DNA of 64,000 nt from Mycobacterium cookii. GTDB taxonomy: Bacteria; Actinomycetota; Actinomycetes; Mycobacteriales; Mycobacteriaceae. The DNA is taken from positions 1,240,001 to 1,304,000 of the forward strand of contig NZ_AP022569.1 of the NCBI RefSeq assembly GCF_010727945.1, written 5' to 3'. Of this stretch, positions 1 to 8,915 are shown in pieces. The notes under the pieces are model-generated. The model saw only the letters and a program-made list of their open reading frames with translations. It was not told the origin of the DNA and did no database searches. A program made the position numbers and the translations under genes. Each line of letters opens with the position of its first letter. The stretch's first letter is position 1.

Positions 1-1093
1 CCCATCGCGCGAGCAGCTGTTCGGCCGCGCCGCTGTCGATGGCGTCGGCAGCCCGGCGCAGCCCGTCCTCCCACGCCGGCAGCCACTCGGCGCGGCTGGA
101 TAGCCCGGCGTGCGCGACGATCGCGCCCGCGGCGTTGAGCACGACGGCGTCCCGCACCGGGCCTTTCGCCCCGGCCAGCACCGACCGGGCTTCCGAAGCG
201 TTGGCCGCCGCGTCGCCGCCCCGCAAATCGTCGAGAGCGGCTCGTGCGAAACCAAATCCGGCCGGATCGAATTTGATTTTGTCCACCGTGCCCGCTTGCA
301 CTCGCCAGATCGTGCTGGTCGTCGTGGTGGTCAGCTCGTCGAGGCCGTCGTCGCCGTGCACCACAAGCACGCTGGACTGTCGCGCGGCGAAGACCCCCGC
401 CATCACCTCGGCCAGGTCGGCGAACGCGCAGCCGATCAGCCCGGCCCGCGGCCGTCCCGGATTGGTCAGTGGCCCAAGGAGATTGAACACTGTGGGCACA
501 CCGATTTCGCGACGTGTCGCCGACGCGTGCCGATACGACGGATGGAACTGCGGCGCGAAGCAGAACCCGATGCCGACCTCGGCGACGCCGCGCGCGACGT
601 CGTCCGGACTCAGGTCGATGCGCACCCCGAGCGCTTCCAGCGTGTCGGCGCCGCCGGCCAGCGATGACGATGCCCGATTGCCGTGTTTGACCACCGGGAC
701 ACCGCTGGCCGCGACCACGATCGCCGCCATCGTGGACAAGTTGACGGTGCTGACCCCGTCGCCGCCGGTGCCGACCACGTCGACGGTGTCGGTGCCGATC
801 CGGTCGGTGGGCAGCGGACGGGCGTGCGTAAGCATCACGTCGGCCAACTCGGCCACCTCGTCCGCGGTCGGCGCCTTCATCGTGAGTGCGACGGCGAAAG
901 CCGCGATCTGGGCGGGCGTCGCCGAGCCGGTCATGATCTGTTCCATCGCCCAGCCGGCCGCACCGCGGGGCAGATCCCGCCCGGCGGTCAAAACTCCGAG
1001 AACCCGCGGCCACGTCAGCGCCGCCTCGGGGGGCCGCTGAGGGGACCCAGACGATGGCGCCGTCACACCGCAGATGGTCGCACAGTCGGTCAT
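1..1093 (-). CDS. trpD: Anthranilate phosphoribosyltransferase (3' end cut by window edge)
   Basis: TrpD transfers phosphoribose from PRPP to anthranilate, the second step of tryptophan synthesis, in the cytosol. The reverse-strand translation carries the family signatures DVVGTGGDG (PRPP loop), [18 protein letters not shown] and NLLGPLTNP, and runs to AEQLLARW at base 1; only a few C-terminal residues are lost. The start is uncertain: an ATG at 1093 gives [10 protein letters not shown], and a GTG at 1066 gives a product beginning TAPSSGSPQ. Neither has a clear ribosome binding site, and the first confidently conserved residues are [11 protein letters not shown]. It is divergent from ctaE, as in M. 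tuberculosis Rv2192c-Rv2193. Confidence 0.93.
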   Translation of the reverse strand, partial: MTDCATICGVTAPSSGSPQRPPEAALTWPRVLGVLTAGRDLPRGAAGWAMEQIMTGSATPAQIAAFAVALTMKAPTADEVAELADVMLTHARPLPTDRIGTDTVDVVGTGGDGVSTVNLSTMAAIVVAASGVPVVKHGNRASSSLAGGADTLEALGVRIDLSPDDVARGVAEVGIGFCFAPQFHPSYRHASATRREIGVPTVFNLLGPLTNPGRPRAGLIGCAFADLAEVMAGVFAARQSSVLVVHGDDGLDELTTTTTSTIWRVQAGTVDKIKFDPAGFGFARAALDDLRGGDAAANASEARSVLAGAKGPVRDAVVLNAAGAIVAHAGLSSRAEWLPAWEDGLRRAADAIDSGAAEQLLARW

Positions 1094-1188
1094 CGCACGA
1101 GCCCGGCCGGGCGCGGCGAACCAAAGACGGCGCGCCAATTTCAGCCCCGAGTGGAGGTCAACAACTACAAAGCGTCATACTTGCGGAT

Positions 1189-1800
1189 GTGACGAGTGCG
1201 GTCGGAACTTCGGGTACTGCAATCACGGCGCGAGTGCATTCGCTGAACCGCCCCAACATGGTGAGTGTTGGCACCATAGTGTGGCTTTCGAGCGAGTTGA
1301 TGTTCTTTGCTGGATTGTTCGCGTTCTACTTCACCGCGCGCGCGCAGGCGGCCGGTAACTGGCCGCCCCCGCCGACCGAACTGAATCTGTATCAAGCCGT
1401 GCCGGTCACGCTGGTTTTGATCGCGTCGTCGTTCACGTGCCAGATGGGCGTGTTCGCGGCCGAGCGCGGCGACGTTTTCGGGCTGCGCCGGTGGTATGCG
1501 CTCACCTTCGGGATGGGGCTGTTCTTCGTGCTCGGGCAGGCCTACGAGTACTTCCACCTGGTGAGCCACGGGACCACGATCCCGAGCAGCGCCTACGGCA
1601 GCGTCTTCTACCTGGCCACCGGCTTCCACGGGCTGCACGTCATCGGCGGGCTGATCGCCTTCATCTTCCTGCTGGCGCGCACCACCATGGGCAAGTTCAC
1701 CCCGGCGCAGGCGACCGCGTCGATCGTCGTGTCGTACTACTGGCACTTCGTCGACATCGTCTGGATCGCGCTCTTCGCCACGATCTACTTCATTCGATGA
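1189..1800 (+). CDS. ctaE: Cytochrome c oxidase subunit III
   Basis: This is subunit III of the aa3-type cytochrome c oxidase, an integral membrane protein that stabilises the catalytic subunit I and lines a proton/oxygen path. The 203-residue product has the subunit III core with several membrane helices, including the [26 protein letters not shown] and [12 protein letters not shown] segments that match the family. The GTG at 1189 is chosen because it gives the [12 protein letters not shown] terminus known from the M. tuberculosis protein; longer in-frame starts upstream would run over the trpD start. It leads the ctaE-qcrC-qcrA-qcrB operon. Confidence 0.96.
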   Translation: MTSAVGTSGTAITARVHSLNRPNMVSVGTIVWLSSELMFFAGLFAFYFTARAQAAGNWPPPPTELNLYQAVPVTLVLIASSFTCQMGVFAAERGDVFGLRRWYALTFGMGLFFVLGQAYEYFHLVSHGTTIPSSAYGSVFYLATGFHGLHVIGGLIAFIFLLARTTMGKFTPAQATASIVVSYYWHFVDIVWIALFATIYFIR

Positions 1801-1817
1801 CCAGCGTGCGCAAGAAC

Positions 1818-1822
1818 AGGAG
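1818..1822 (+). promoter_or_regulatory. Ribosome binding site deciding the TTG start of qcrC
   Basis: AGGAG lies seven bases before an in-frame TTG at 1830. An ATG at 1797 overlaps the ctaE stop (ATGA) in the same frame but would add 11 residues with no family counterpart. Starting at the TTG gives MKKLRLNRS, which lines up with MTKLGFTRS of M. tuberculosis QcrC as remembered. Confidence 0.75.
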
Positions 1823-1829
1823 TGCTCGG

Positions 1830-2663
1830 TTGAAGAAACTGAGGCTGAACCGATCGCTGAGTGACCGTGCTCGCCGTCGCCTGCATCGCAGGTTCTCGGC
1901 CGGACTGCTGCTCGTGCTGGCTCTGGCTGTGGCGGGCGGGCTCGCCGCGGTCTTGACCCCCAGCCCGCAGGTCGCCGTCGCCGACGAGTCGTCGTCGGCG
2001 TTATTGCGAACGGGCAAACAGCTTTTCGACACCTCGTGCGTGAGCTGCCACGGCGCCAACCTGCAGGGTGTGCCCGACCGCGGGCCGAGCCTGATCGGTG
2101 TCGGCGAGGCCGCGGTCTACTTCCAGGTGTCCAGCGGACGGATGCCCGCCGTGCGCGGCGAGGCGCAGGCCCAGCGTAAGGACCCGATTTTCGACGAGTC
2201 GCAGATCGACGCGCTGGGAGCCTACGTGCAAGCCAACGGCGGTGGTCCGATCGTGACACGCAACCCGGACGGCAGCATCGCGACGTCGTCACTGCGCGGC
2301 CACGACCTGGGTCGCGGTGGTGACCTATTTCGGCTGAATTGCTCGTCGTGCCACAACTTCACCGGTAAGGGCGGCGCGTTGTCGTCGGGCAAGTTCGCTC
2401 CGGACCTCGAGCCGGCCAATGAGCAGCAGATCCTGGACGCGATGCTGACCGGGCCGCAGAACATGCCGAAGTTCTCCGACCGCCAGCTCTCGTTCGACGC
2501 GAAGAAAGACATCATCGCCTACGTGAAGAACGCCACCGAGACCCGCAGCCAGGGCGGCAACGGTCTGGGTGGCTTCGGGCCCGCCCCCGAGGGCATGGTC
2601 GCGTGGATCATCGGGATGGTCGCCGTGATCGGCGCGGCGCTCTGGATTGGGGCACGCTCGTGA
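1830..2663 (+). CDS. qcrC: Cytochrome bcc complex dihaem cytochrome c subunit
   Basis: QcrC is the dihaem c-type cytochrome of the actinobacterial menaquinol:cytochrome c reductase. It passes electrons from the Rieske protein directly to CtaC of the aa3 oxidase, replacing a soluble cytochrome c. Two haem c attachment sites are visible, CVSCH and CSSCH, each in its own cytochrome c domain. An N-terminal membrane segment ([17 protein letters not shown]) follows a very basic leader, and a C-terminal anchor follows APEGMVAWI. Length from the TTG start is 277 residues, close to the roughly 280 expected. The stop overlaps the qcrA start (GTGA), so the two genes are translationally coupled. Confidence 0.95.
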   Translation: MKKLRLNRSLSDRARRRLHRRFSAGLLLVLALAVAGGLAAVLTPSPQVAVADESSSALLRTGKQLFDTSCVSCHGANLQGVPDRGPSLIGVGEAAVYFQVSSGRMPAVRGEAQAQRKDPIFDESQIDALGAYVQANGGGPIVTRNPDGSIATSSLRGHDLGRGGDLFRLNCSSCHNFTGKGGALSSGKFAPDLEPANEQQILDAMLTGPQNMPKFSDRQLSFDAKKDIIAYVKNATETRSQGGNGLGGFGPAPEGMVAWIIGMVAVIGAALWIGARS

Positions 2664-3838
2664 CGAACGAAGAGGGCCACACCGCACTGCCCAGCGAGGA
2701 CGAACTCAACGCGATGTCGCGCGAAGAGCTGGTCGCGCTCGGCGGCCGGATCGACGGCGTGCAAACCGTTTTCAAAGAGCCGCGCTGGCCGGTCGAAGGC
2801 ACCAAAGCCGAGAAGCGCGCCGAGCGTCAGGTCGCCATCTGGCTTTTGCTGGGCGGGCTGCTCGGGTTCGCACTGCTGTTGGTGTTCCTCTTCTGGCCGT
2901 GGGAGTACCAGCCGAACGGAGCGCCTGGCAACCTCGTCTACTCGCTGGCCACCCCGCTCTACGGTCTGACGTTCGGCGGGTCGGTGCTGTGCATCGCCAT
3001 CGGCGCGGTGCTGTACCAGAAAAAGTTCATCCCAGAAGAGATTTCGATTCAGGACCGCCACTACGGCGCCGCCGGATCAGACGAGATCGACCGCAAGACG
3101 GTCGCCGCCAACTTGACCGACGCCTTCGAAGGCTCGACGCTGCGCCGCCGCAAGCTGATTGGCCTCTCGCTGGGCGCAGGCCTCGGCGCATTCGGGTTGG
3201 GCACCCTGGTCGCCTTTGCCGGCGGCCTGATCAAGAACCCGTGGAAGCCCGTCGTGCCGACCGCCGACGGCAAGAAGGCCGTGTTGTGGACCTCAGGCTG
3301 GACGCCGCGTTTTCACGGCGAGACGATCTTCCTGGCCCGCGCCACCGGCGAAGGCACCGGAGCGCCGTTCAGCAAGATGCGCCCCGAGGACCTCGAAGCC
3401 GGCGGCATGGAGACCGTGTTCCCCTGGCGCGAGTCCGACGGCGACGGCACCACAGTCGAGTCCCACGAGAAGCTCACGCTGATTCTGTCCGCGGTCCGCA
3501 ACCCGGTGATGCTGATTCGCATCAAACCCACCGACATGCAACGAGTGGTAAAACGGAAGGGTCAGGAGAGCTTCAACTTCGGCGAGTTGTTCGCCTACAC
3601 CAAGGTCTGCTCGCATCTGGGTTGTCCCTCATCGCTCTACGAGCAACAGTCCTACCGGATCTTGTGCCCATGTCACCAGTCGCAGTTCGATGCGTTGCGT
3701 TACGCCACACCGATTTTCGGCCCAGCCGCGCGCGCGTTGGCGCAGCTGCCGATCACCATTGACGCCGACGGGTACCTGGTCGCCAACGGCGACTTCATCG
3801 AGCCAGTCGGTCCGGCATTTTGGGAGCGCACCACATGA
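2660..3838 (+). CDS. qcrA: Cytochrome bcc complex Rieske iron-sulfur subunit
   Basis: QcrA carries the [2Fe-2S] Rieske centre that takes the first electron from menaquinol at the Qo site. Box 1 CSHLGC and box 2 CPCHQS are intact: predicted ligands Cys317, His319, Cys336 and His339, with Cys322 and Cys338 as the usual disulfide. Three membrane helices precede the soluble domain, the actinobacterial arrangement. The GTG at 2660 overlaps the qcrC stop by four bases. The resulting 392-residue protein has a shorter N-terminal extension than the M. tuberculosis one as I remember it. Its stop overlaps the qcrB start (ATGA). Confidence 0.95.
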   Translation: MTNEEGHTALPSEDELNAMSREELVALGGRIDGVQTVFKEPRWPVEGTKAEKRAERQVAIWLLLGGLLGFALLLVFLFWPWEYQPNGAPGNLVYSLATPLYGLTFGGSVLCIAIGAVLYQKKFIPEEISIQDRHYGAAGSDEIDRKTVAANLTDAFEGSTLRRRKLIGLSLGAGLGAFGLGTLVAFAGGLIKNPWKPVVPTADGKKAVLWTSGWTPRFHGETIFLARATGEGTGAPFSKMRPEDLEAGGMETVFPWRESDGDGTTVESHEKLTLILSAVRNPVMLIRIKPTDMQRVVKRKGQESFNFGELFAYTKVCSHLGCPSSLYEQQSYRILCPCHQSQFDALRYATPIFGPAARALAQLPITIDADGYLVANGDFIEPVGPAFWERTT

Positions 3839-5520
3839 GTCCAAAACTGAGTCCCCCCAGCATCGGTGAGATCGTCGCGGGTCAGGGCAATGCCGTCGAC
3901 TCGCGGTACCACGTGGCGGCCGCGACCCGCCGCCAGCTGAACAAGGTCTTCCCCACCCACTGGTCGTTCCTGCTCGGCGAGATCGCGATGTACAGCTTCG
4001 TCGTGCTGCTGCTCACCGGTGTGTACCTGACGCTGTTCTTCGACCCCTCCATGCAAGACGTCACCTACAACGGCGTCTACCAACCGCTGCGCGGCGTGGA
4101 GATGTCGAAGGCCTTCGCCTCGACCCTCGACATCAGCTTCGAAGTGCGCGGCGGCCTGTTCGTGCGCCAGGTCCACCACTGGGCCGCGCTGATGTTCGCC
4201 GCGTCGATCATGGTGCACCTGGCCCGCATCTTCTTCACCGGCGCCTTCCGCCGACCCCGCGAAGCCAACTGGGTCATCGGTTCGCTGCTGCTGATCCTGG
4301 CCATGTTCGAGGGATACTTCGGCTACTCGCTGCCCGACGACCTGCTGTCCGGCATCGGTCTGCGCGCCGCACTCTCGTCGATCACCATGGGAATGCCGGT
4401 GATCGGCACGTGGCTGCACTGGGCGCTGTTCGGCGGCGACTTCCCTTGTGGCGGTGCAGGAAACGACTGTGCTGTAGCGGGCTACATCGTCCCCCGGATG
4501 TACGGGCTGCACATCCTGCTGCTGCCGGGCATCATTCTCGCGCTGATCGGCGCGCACCTGGCGTTCGTGTGGTTCCAGAAGCACACCCAGTTCCCGGGCC
4601 CGGGCCGCACCGAGAACAACGTCGTCGGTGTGCGCGTGATGCCGGTGTTCGCGGTGAAGTCAGGCGCCTTCTTCGCGCTGACCACCGGTGTGCTCGGCCT
4701 GATGGGCGGCCTGCTGCAAATCAACCCGATCTGGAATCTGGGGCCCTACAAGCCATCTCAGGTCTCGGCGGGTTCGCAGCCGGACTTTTACATGATGTGG
4801 CCCGACGGCCTGGCCCGGCTCTGGCCGGCCTGGGAGTTCTACTTCTTCCACCACACCGTGCCCGCCACGGTCGCGGTCGGGACTCTCATGGGCCTGATCT
4901 TCGTCCTGCTGATCATCTATCCGTTCCTGGAGAAGCGGTTCAGCGGCGACCACGCCCACCACAACCTGCTGCAGCGGCCGCGTGACGTGCCGGTGCGGAC
5001 GTCGATCGGTGCGATGGCCATTGCGTTCTACATGGTGCTGACGCTGTCGTCGATCAACGACATCATCGCCTACAAGTTCCACATCTCGCTGAACGCCACC
5101 ACCTGGATGGGCCGCATCGGCATGATCGCGCTGCCGCCGCTGATCTACTTCGTCACCTACCGGTGGTGCATCGGCCTGCAGCGCAGCGACCGTGCCGTTC
5201 TCGAGCACGGCGTCGAAACCGGCATCATCAAGCGCCTGCCGCACGGCGCCTACATCGAGCTGCACCAGCCACTCGGGCCCGTCGACGAGCACGGCCACCC
5301 GATTCCGCTGGAGTACCAGGGCGCCCCGGTGCCGGTGAAGATGAACAAGCTGGGCTCCGGCGGCTCGCCGGGCTCCGGCAGCTTCCTCTACGCCGATCCC
5401 CCCGCCGAGGATGCCGCGCTCTCCGAAGCCGCCCATGCCGCCGAACACCGCGCGCTCACCGCTCTGCGGGAGCACCAAGGCGGCAGCAACGGCAACGGCT
5501 CATCGAACGGCCATCACTGA
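3835..5520 (+). CDS. qcrB: Cytochrome bcc complex cytochrome b subunit
   Basis: QcrB is the dihaem cytochrome b that holds the Qo and Qi quinone sites and is the target of imidazopyridine (Q203-type) inhibitors in mycobacteria. The 561-residue protein has the b-type core, with haem histidines in VHHWAALMF and LHILLLPG, plus the long hydrophilic actinobacterial C-terminal tail. One oddity is a stretch of about ten residues around CGGAGNDC (Cys205 and Cys212) after GGDFP, where the M. tuberculosis and M. smegmatis sequences I remember go straight to an isoleucine-rich segment before IPRLY. The ATG at 3835 overlaps the qcrA stop. Confidence 0.95.
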   Translation: MSPKLSPPSIGEIVAGQGNAVDSRYHVAAATRRQLNKVFPTHWSFLLGEIAMYSFVVLLLTGVYLTLFFDPSMQDVTYNGVYQPLRGVEMSKAFASTLDISFEVRGGLFVRQVHHWAALMFAASIMVHLARIFFTGAFRRPREANWVIGSLLLILAMFEGYFGYSLPDDLLSGIGLRAALSSITMGMPVIGTWLHWALFGGDFPCGGAGNDCAVAGYIVPRMYGLHILLLPGIILALIGAHLAFVWFQKHTQFPGPGRTENNVVGVRVMPVFAVKSGAFFALTTGVLGLMGGLLQINPIWNLGPYKPSQVSAGSQPDFYMMWPDGLARLWPAWEFYFFHHTVPATVAVGTLMGLIFVLLIIYPFLEKRFSGDHAHHNLLQRPRDVPVRTSIGAMAIAFYMVLTLSSINDIIAYKFHISLNATTWMGRIGMIALPPLIYFVTYRWCIGLQRSDRAVLEHGVETGIIKRLPHGAYIELHQPLGPVDEHGHPIPLEYQGAPVPVKMNKLGSGGSPGSGSFLYADPPAEDAALSEAAHAAEHRALTALREHQGGSNGNGSSNGHH

Positions 5521-5534
5521 CGCTGCTGCTTGCG

Positions 5535-5558
5535 CTACGCGGCAATCATGCCGCGTAG
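5535..5558. terminator. Bidirectional hairpin terminator between qcrB and the minus-strand operon
   Basis: CTACGCGGCA and TGCCGCGTAG form a perfect 10-bp inverted repeat around the loop ATCA. It starts 14 bases after the qcrB stop and includes the last codons and stop of the convergent minus-strand gene, so it could end transcription from both sides. There is no U-tract, which is usual for mycobacterial hairpins. Confidence 0.6.
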
Positions 5559-6158
5559 CTGCCGCACCTGCCGCCACGGAATCAGCGGCATGGCCAGCGT
5601 GATCGCCCCTGCCACGCCGTAAGCGCTCCAGGAGAAGCCGTCGTGGCCGATCGCCATCGAATAGGTCGCGGTAGCCACTGCGAGTAACGCGGCGCCCACG
5701 GCGCTCATCAGCGCGGCGGTGCCGCGCAACCAGAACCGGTTCACCTCCGCGTCGGACAACGCCGGGCGCAACGCGGTCAGCTTCTCGGTGGCGCCCTGCG
5801 CGGACTGGACGGACAACTGCCCGGAAGACCTGGTCGACTGCGACGCCGTCGTGCGGGCCGGCGTCCGCGCGACCGGCCCGTCGCGGGTGATGCGGCGGGC
5901 CCGCAGCAGCATCGGGATGGCCGCCAGGATGATCAGCGCGGAGATGATGATGATCGCGTACAGCACTGACGAGGTGTGCGGATTCCCCTTGGCCTCATGA
6001 AAACCCCTGCCCAGGTCCATCAGTGCAACCAGGGCCGCCACGCTCATGCCCACCAGGGCAAGCCAGATCACGGCGCATGATCCGAGCACGATGCGATCAG
6101 CGGTTGCCGGCGTGACCCTGCCGCGTGCGCCCCACGCCCGCGAGTACCTGTCGATCAT
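5535..6158 (-). CDS. Conserved mycobacterial membrane protein (Rv2197c-like)
   Basis: The function is unknown. The 207-residue protein has four likely membrane segments: around [57 protein letters not shown] and a final [14 protein letters not shown] polar Ser/Thr/Gln-rich loop sits between the second and third. It is recognised by sequence and position as the counterpart of Rv2197c. The ATG overlaps the mmpS3 stop (ATGA), so it is the last gene of ctaC-ctaF-mmpS3 and is coupled to mmpS3. Position beside the bcc-aa3 genes hints at a respiratory or envelope role, but nothing in the sequence proves it. Confidence 0.85.
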   Translation of the reverse strand: MIDRYSRAWGARGRVTPATADRIVLGSCAVIWLALVGMSVAALVALMDLGRGFHEAKGNPHTSSVLYAIIIISALIILAAIPMLLRARRITRDGPVARTPARTTASQSTRSSGQLSVQSAQGATEKLTALRPALSDAEVNRFWLRGTAALMSAVGAALLAVATATYSMAIGHDGFSWSAYGVAGAITLAMPLIPWRQVRQLRGMIAA

Positions 6159-7048
6159 CCGCAGGTCGCCTGCGGCTGGTTGTTCTCGTTGTCGGCCAGC
6201 ACTTTGCCGTCGCTGGTGGTGATCTTGCAGTTGAGCTTGCTCAGTCGCAGCAGGCTCGTCGCCTCGATGGAGCCGACCTCGGACTGCGAGATCGGCGTCA
6301 GCGTGATCGTCCACGGGATGTAGACGTTGGGCATGATGCGTCGCATCCCCGATCCGTCGGTGTAGGAGATGGTGATCTGGTCGAACGGCGCCTTCGTGCC
6401 GGTCACCGAATAGGTGACCTGCTTGGGGCCGGCCGGTGCCGGCTCCGGCGCCGGCGCGGGTGCCGGAGCGGGTGCGGGGGCGGGGGGGGCGGGGGCCGGT
6501 GCAGGCGCCGGGGCGGGTGGCGGCGGCGCCTCGCTGGTCGGTGGCGGCGGCGGCTCGCTGGTCGTCGGCGGGGGCGGCGGCTCGCTGCTCGACGGCGGGG
6601 GCGGCGGCTTGGTGGTGGTGATCTCGTCCTGGATCGGTGGTGTCGATGTCGGGGCGGTGCTGGGCGTGGCCAACTTGTTGGTGTCGGTGCGGGCGAACAG
6701 CAGCGAAACCGAAACCACCAGTGCGATTGCCGCCACGATCGCCGCGACGCCGACGATCCACGGCCAGCGCGGCGCGCCCGTCTCCTCGTCGTCGGGAGCG
6801 CTTTCGCCGTAGTTGTCGTAGTCGTACAGGTCGAGGTTCGCGGGCACATAGGGCCCGCTGCTGATGTGTTCGGACTCCGGGGCCGAGTAGGCCCGCGAGT
6901 ACACGTCGGTCTGGCCCGTCGAGGTGTCCGGCTCGGACGCGCCTACCGCCGTCTCGGCAAATTCGCTGCCGCGCTGCTCGAATCCGCTGGGCTCGACACC
7001 GGGTTCTCGCTCTTCGGACTCCGGTCCTGGTGGATTCGGCCCGCTCAT
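6155..7048 (-). CDS. mmpS3: MmpS3-type proline-rich membrane protein
   Basis: This belongs to the mycobacterial MmpS family: one membrane helix and a periplasmic C-terminal domain; MmpS partners normally support MmpL transporters. The 297-residue product has an acidic cytosolic N terminus of about 95 residues, one membrane helix ([22 protein letters not shown]), then a long low-complexity Pro/Thr/Ser/Glu and Ala-Pro linker (about residues 140-207). The conserved MmpS domain follows ([23 protein letters not shown], shown here only as a landmark). No mmpL gene is nearby, as for M. tuberculosis Rv2198c. It is co-directional with ctaC and ctaF. Confidence 0.93.
   Translation of the reverse strand: MSGPNPPGPESEEREPGVEPSGFEQRGSEFAETAVGASEPDTSTGQTDVYSRAYSAPESEHISSGPYVPANLDLYDYDNYGESAPDDEETGAPRWPWIVGVAAIVAAIALVVSVSLLFARTDTNKLATPSTAPTSTPPIQDEITTTKPPPPPSSSEPPPPPTTSEPPPPPTSEAPPPPAPAPAPAPAPPAPAPAPAPAPAPEPAPAGPKQVTYSVTGTKAPFDQITISYTDGSGMRRIMPNVYIPWTITLTPISQSEVGSIEATSLLRLSKLNCKITTSDGKVLADNENNQPQATCG
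6425..6620 (-). repeat. Low-complexity coding repeat (proline/alanine-rich linker of MmpS3)
   Basis: Short GC-rich units repeat here. On the minus strand they encode runs of PPPPP separated by SSE, TTSE and TSEA, then a PAPAPA tract. The repeat keeps the reading frame and makes an extended periplasmic linker. Such tracts commonly vary in length between strains. Confidence 0.85.
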
Positions 7049-7234
7049 GTCTGTCTGTCCTGTTCGACTACTTCACCGGCGCTCGCGGCACCGCGGCTGT
7101 GTTGTTGAACGCGCGCTCCGATGTTCCTCATTGTGCCTGGCGAAACACTACCGAACGGGAACTCACATAACATTCTCGGCGACCCTGTCGCGGATCAACT
7201 GATGCCCGGATTGTGACCTTGAAGCCGGCGCGAG

Positions 7235-7654
7235 TCAGTGCTTCTCGGGCCCGACGTAATACTCGAAGACCAGGCCCGCAGCCGAACTCAAGATGAACAC
7301 CACGCCGGCGGCGATCAACCACGGCAGCCACAACGCGATGCCGACGGCGGCCACCGAACCCGACAGCGCGATCAGGATCGGCCACCAGCTGTGCGGGCTG
7401 AAGAACCCCAATTCGCCTGCGCCGTCGCTGATCTCAGCGCCCTCGTAGTCTTCAGGCCGGGTGTCGAGCCGGCGAGCCACGAACCGGAAGAACGTTGCCA
7501 CGATCATCGCCATACCGCTGGTCAGCGCGAGCGCGGTGAGGCCGGCCCACTCGATGCCACCGGTGGCGAACCGCCAGGTCAGCAGACCGTAGAGCACGGT
7601 ACAGAAGACGAAGAACGCCGCGATGAATTCGAACAGCCTGGCTTCGATGTGCAT
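7235..7654 (-). CDS. ctaF: Cytochrome c oxidase polypeptide 4
   Basis: CtaF is the small actinobacterial subunit IV of the aa3 cytochrome c oxidase and part of the bcc-aa3 supercomplex. The 139-residue protein begins [17 protein letters not shown] and has four membrane helices, two before and two after a polar stretch containing [20 protein letters not shown], which is typical of the family. It lies 25 bases downstream of ctaC, in the same order as Rv2200c-Rv2199c. The 186 bases between it and mmpS3 hold no further gene. Confidence 0.92.
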   Translation of the reverse strand: MHIEARLFEFIAAFFVFCTVLYGLLTWRFATGGIEWAGLTALALTSGMAMIVATFFRFVARRLDTRPEDYEGAEISDGAGELGFFSPHSWWPILIALSGSVAAVGIALWLPWLIAAGVVFILSSAAGLVFEYYVGPEKH

Positions 7655-7679
7655 TAGCCTTCTCTCCCTTACCCAGTCC

Positions 7680-8756
7680 CTACTTACTCGCCTGCGGCGC
7701 CATTTCGCCGCGGCGGGTGTCGAACGGGTGGGTGGTGACGGCGACCGGGGGCTGAGCGATCGCCTGCAACGCCTGCGCGTTCGTCTTCCCGGCGATCCGC
7801 TGCTGCAGGTAGGCCTTGAAGTCGTTGGGCTGCACGACGCGGACCTCGAAGTTCATCATCGAGTGATACGTGCCGCACATCTCGGTGCAGCGACCCACGA
7901 ACGCCCCGGTCCGGTCGATCTTGGCGACCTGGAAACGGTTCACGGAGTGATTGGCTGCCGGATCGGGCATCACGTCACGCTTGAACAGGAACTCCGGCAC
8001 CCAGAACCCGTGGATCACGTCGGCCGATGCCAGCTCGAACTCGATCCGCTTGCCGGCGGGCAGTACCAAGACCGGAATCTCGGTGCTGGTGCCGACCGTC
8101 TCGACCTTGTCGAAGTTGAGGTAGGTGCGGTCTTCGGTGTTGAGCCCGCGGACCGGGCCGACCCGCTCTTCGCCGTGGGTGTCCTTGCCTTCGGGCTTGG
8201 AGACCATGGCCGCTTTACGCGCCGGGTCGGCTCCGTCGAACTTGAGGGTGCCGTCCTTGAAGTCGACCTTCTGGTAACCGAACTTCCAGTTCCACTGGAA
8301 CGAGGTCACGTCGACGATGACTTCCGAGTCGGACGCCAGGTGCAGCATCTTCTCCTGCACCACCACGGTGAAGTAGAACAGCACCGAGATGATCAGGAAC
8401 GGCGTCACGGTGAGCACCAACTCCAACGGCATGTTGTAGCCGAACTGCCGCGGCAGCTCGGTGTCGGTGGCCTTCTTGCGGTGGAATGCCATCGACCAGA
8501 ACATCAGGCCCCAGACGATGACGCCGACCACCAGAGACGCGACTACGGCACCGATCCACAGCTGCCGGTTCCAGGCACCTTCCTCGGTGATGCCCTTCGG
8601 CCAGCCCAACGCGAAGGCGTCTGACCAACTGCAGCCACTCAGGGTGATCGCCAGCAGCCCGATCATGCCGGCGAGCACCGGCAGACGAAGCCGGCGGGAT
8701 CCCGCCGAACAGTTTCCCAACAAGCCCTGCGAACAGCCTGACCCGCGAGGTGTCAC
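7680..8756 (-). CDS. ctaC: Cytochrome c oxidase subunit II
   Basis: CtaC accepts electrons from QcrC through its binuclear CuA centre and delivers them to subunit I. The CuA motif [12 protein letters not shown] supplies two Cys, His and Met, with the upstream CuA His in [10 protein letters not shown] lipobox (TLSGC) shows an N-terminal lipoprotein signal, followed by two membrane helices. The GTG at 8756 is preferred because an AGGAG lies eight bases upstream and it gives TPRGSG like M. tuberculosis; the frame stays open to 8798. Predicted length is 358 residues. It is divergent from asnB. Confidence 0.95.
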   Translation of the reverse strand: MTPRGSGCSQGLLGNCSAGSRRLRLPVLAGMIGLLAITLSGCSWSDAFALGWPKGITEEGAWNRQLWIGAVVASLVVGVIVWGLMFWSMAFHRKKATDTELPRQFGYNMPLELVLTVTPFLIISVLFYFTVVVQEKMLHLASDSEVIVDVTSFQWNWKFGYQKVDFKDGTLKFDGADPARKAAMVSKPEGKDTHGEERVGPVRGLNTEDRTYLNFDKVETVGTSTEIPVLVLPAGKRIEFELASADVIHGFWVPEFLFKRDVMPDPAANHSVNRFQVAKIDRTGAFVGRCTEMCGTYHSMMNFEVRVVQPNDFKAYLQQRIAGKTNAQALQAIAQPPVAVTTHPFDTRRGEMAPQASK

Positions 8757-8915
8757 GGTCGCGCCTCCTGAATAACAAGCTGGGCCGACTCCGCGCATCC
8801 CCTGGTGGAGAGGACCGTCGGCTGACTCGCACGTCGAATACTACGCAGCGTAGACCACGCACGCAGCGAAGCCGTGCCCAGGCCCGCCGCTCGCTTTGCG
8901 GCATACTCATGGGCG

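Noticed and set aside
6425..6620. Short repeated units considered as a CRISPR array
   Set aside because: The units are 3-15 bases, contiguous and in coding frame; there are no unique spacers or cas genes.
6414..6812. Gly/Ala-rich plus-strand frame over mmpS3
   Set aside because: It arises from the proline/alanine codon repeats of the MmpS3 linker read backwards; not PE-PGRS, no PE domain.
7623..8624. Long open frame antisense to ctaC (333 codons)
   Set aside because: It mirrors a well-supported gene; the translation is rich in Arg/His/Asp with no family features, the usual shadow of high-GC codon bias.
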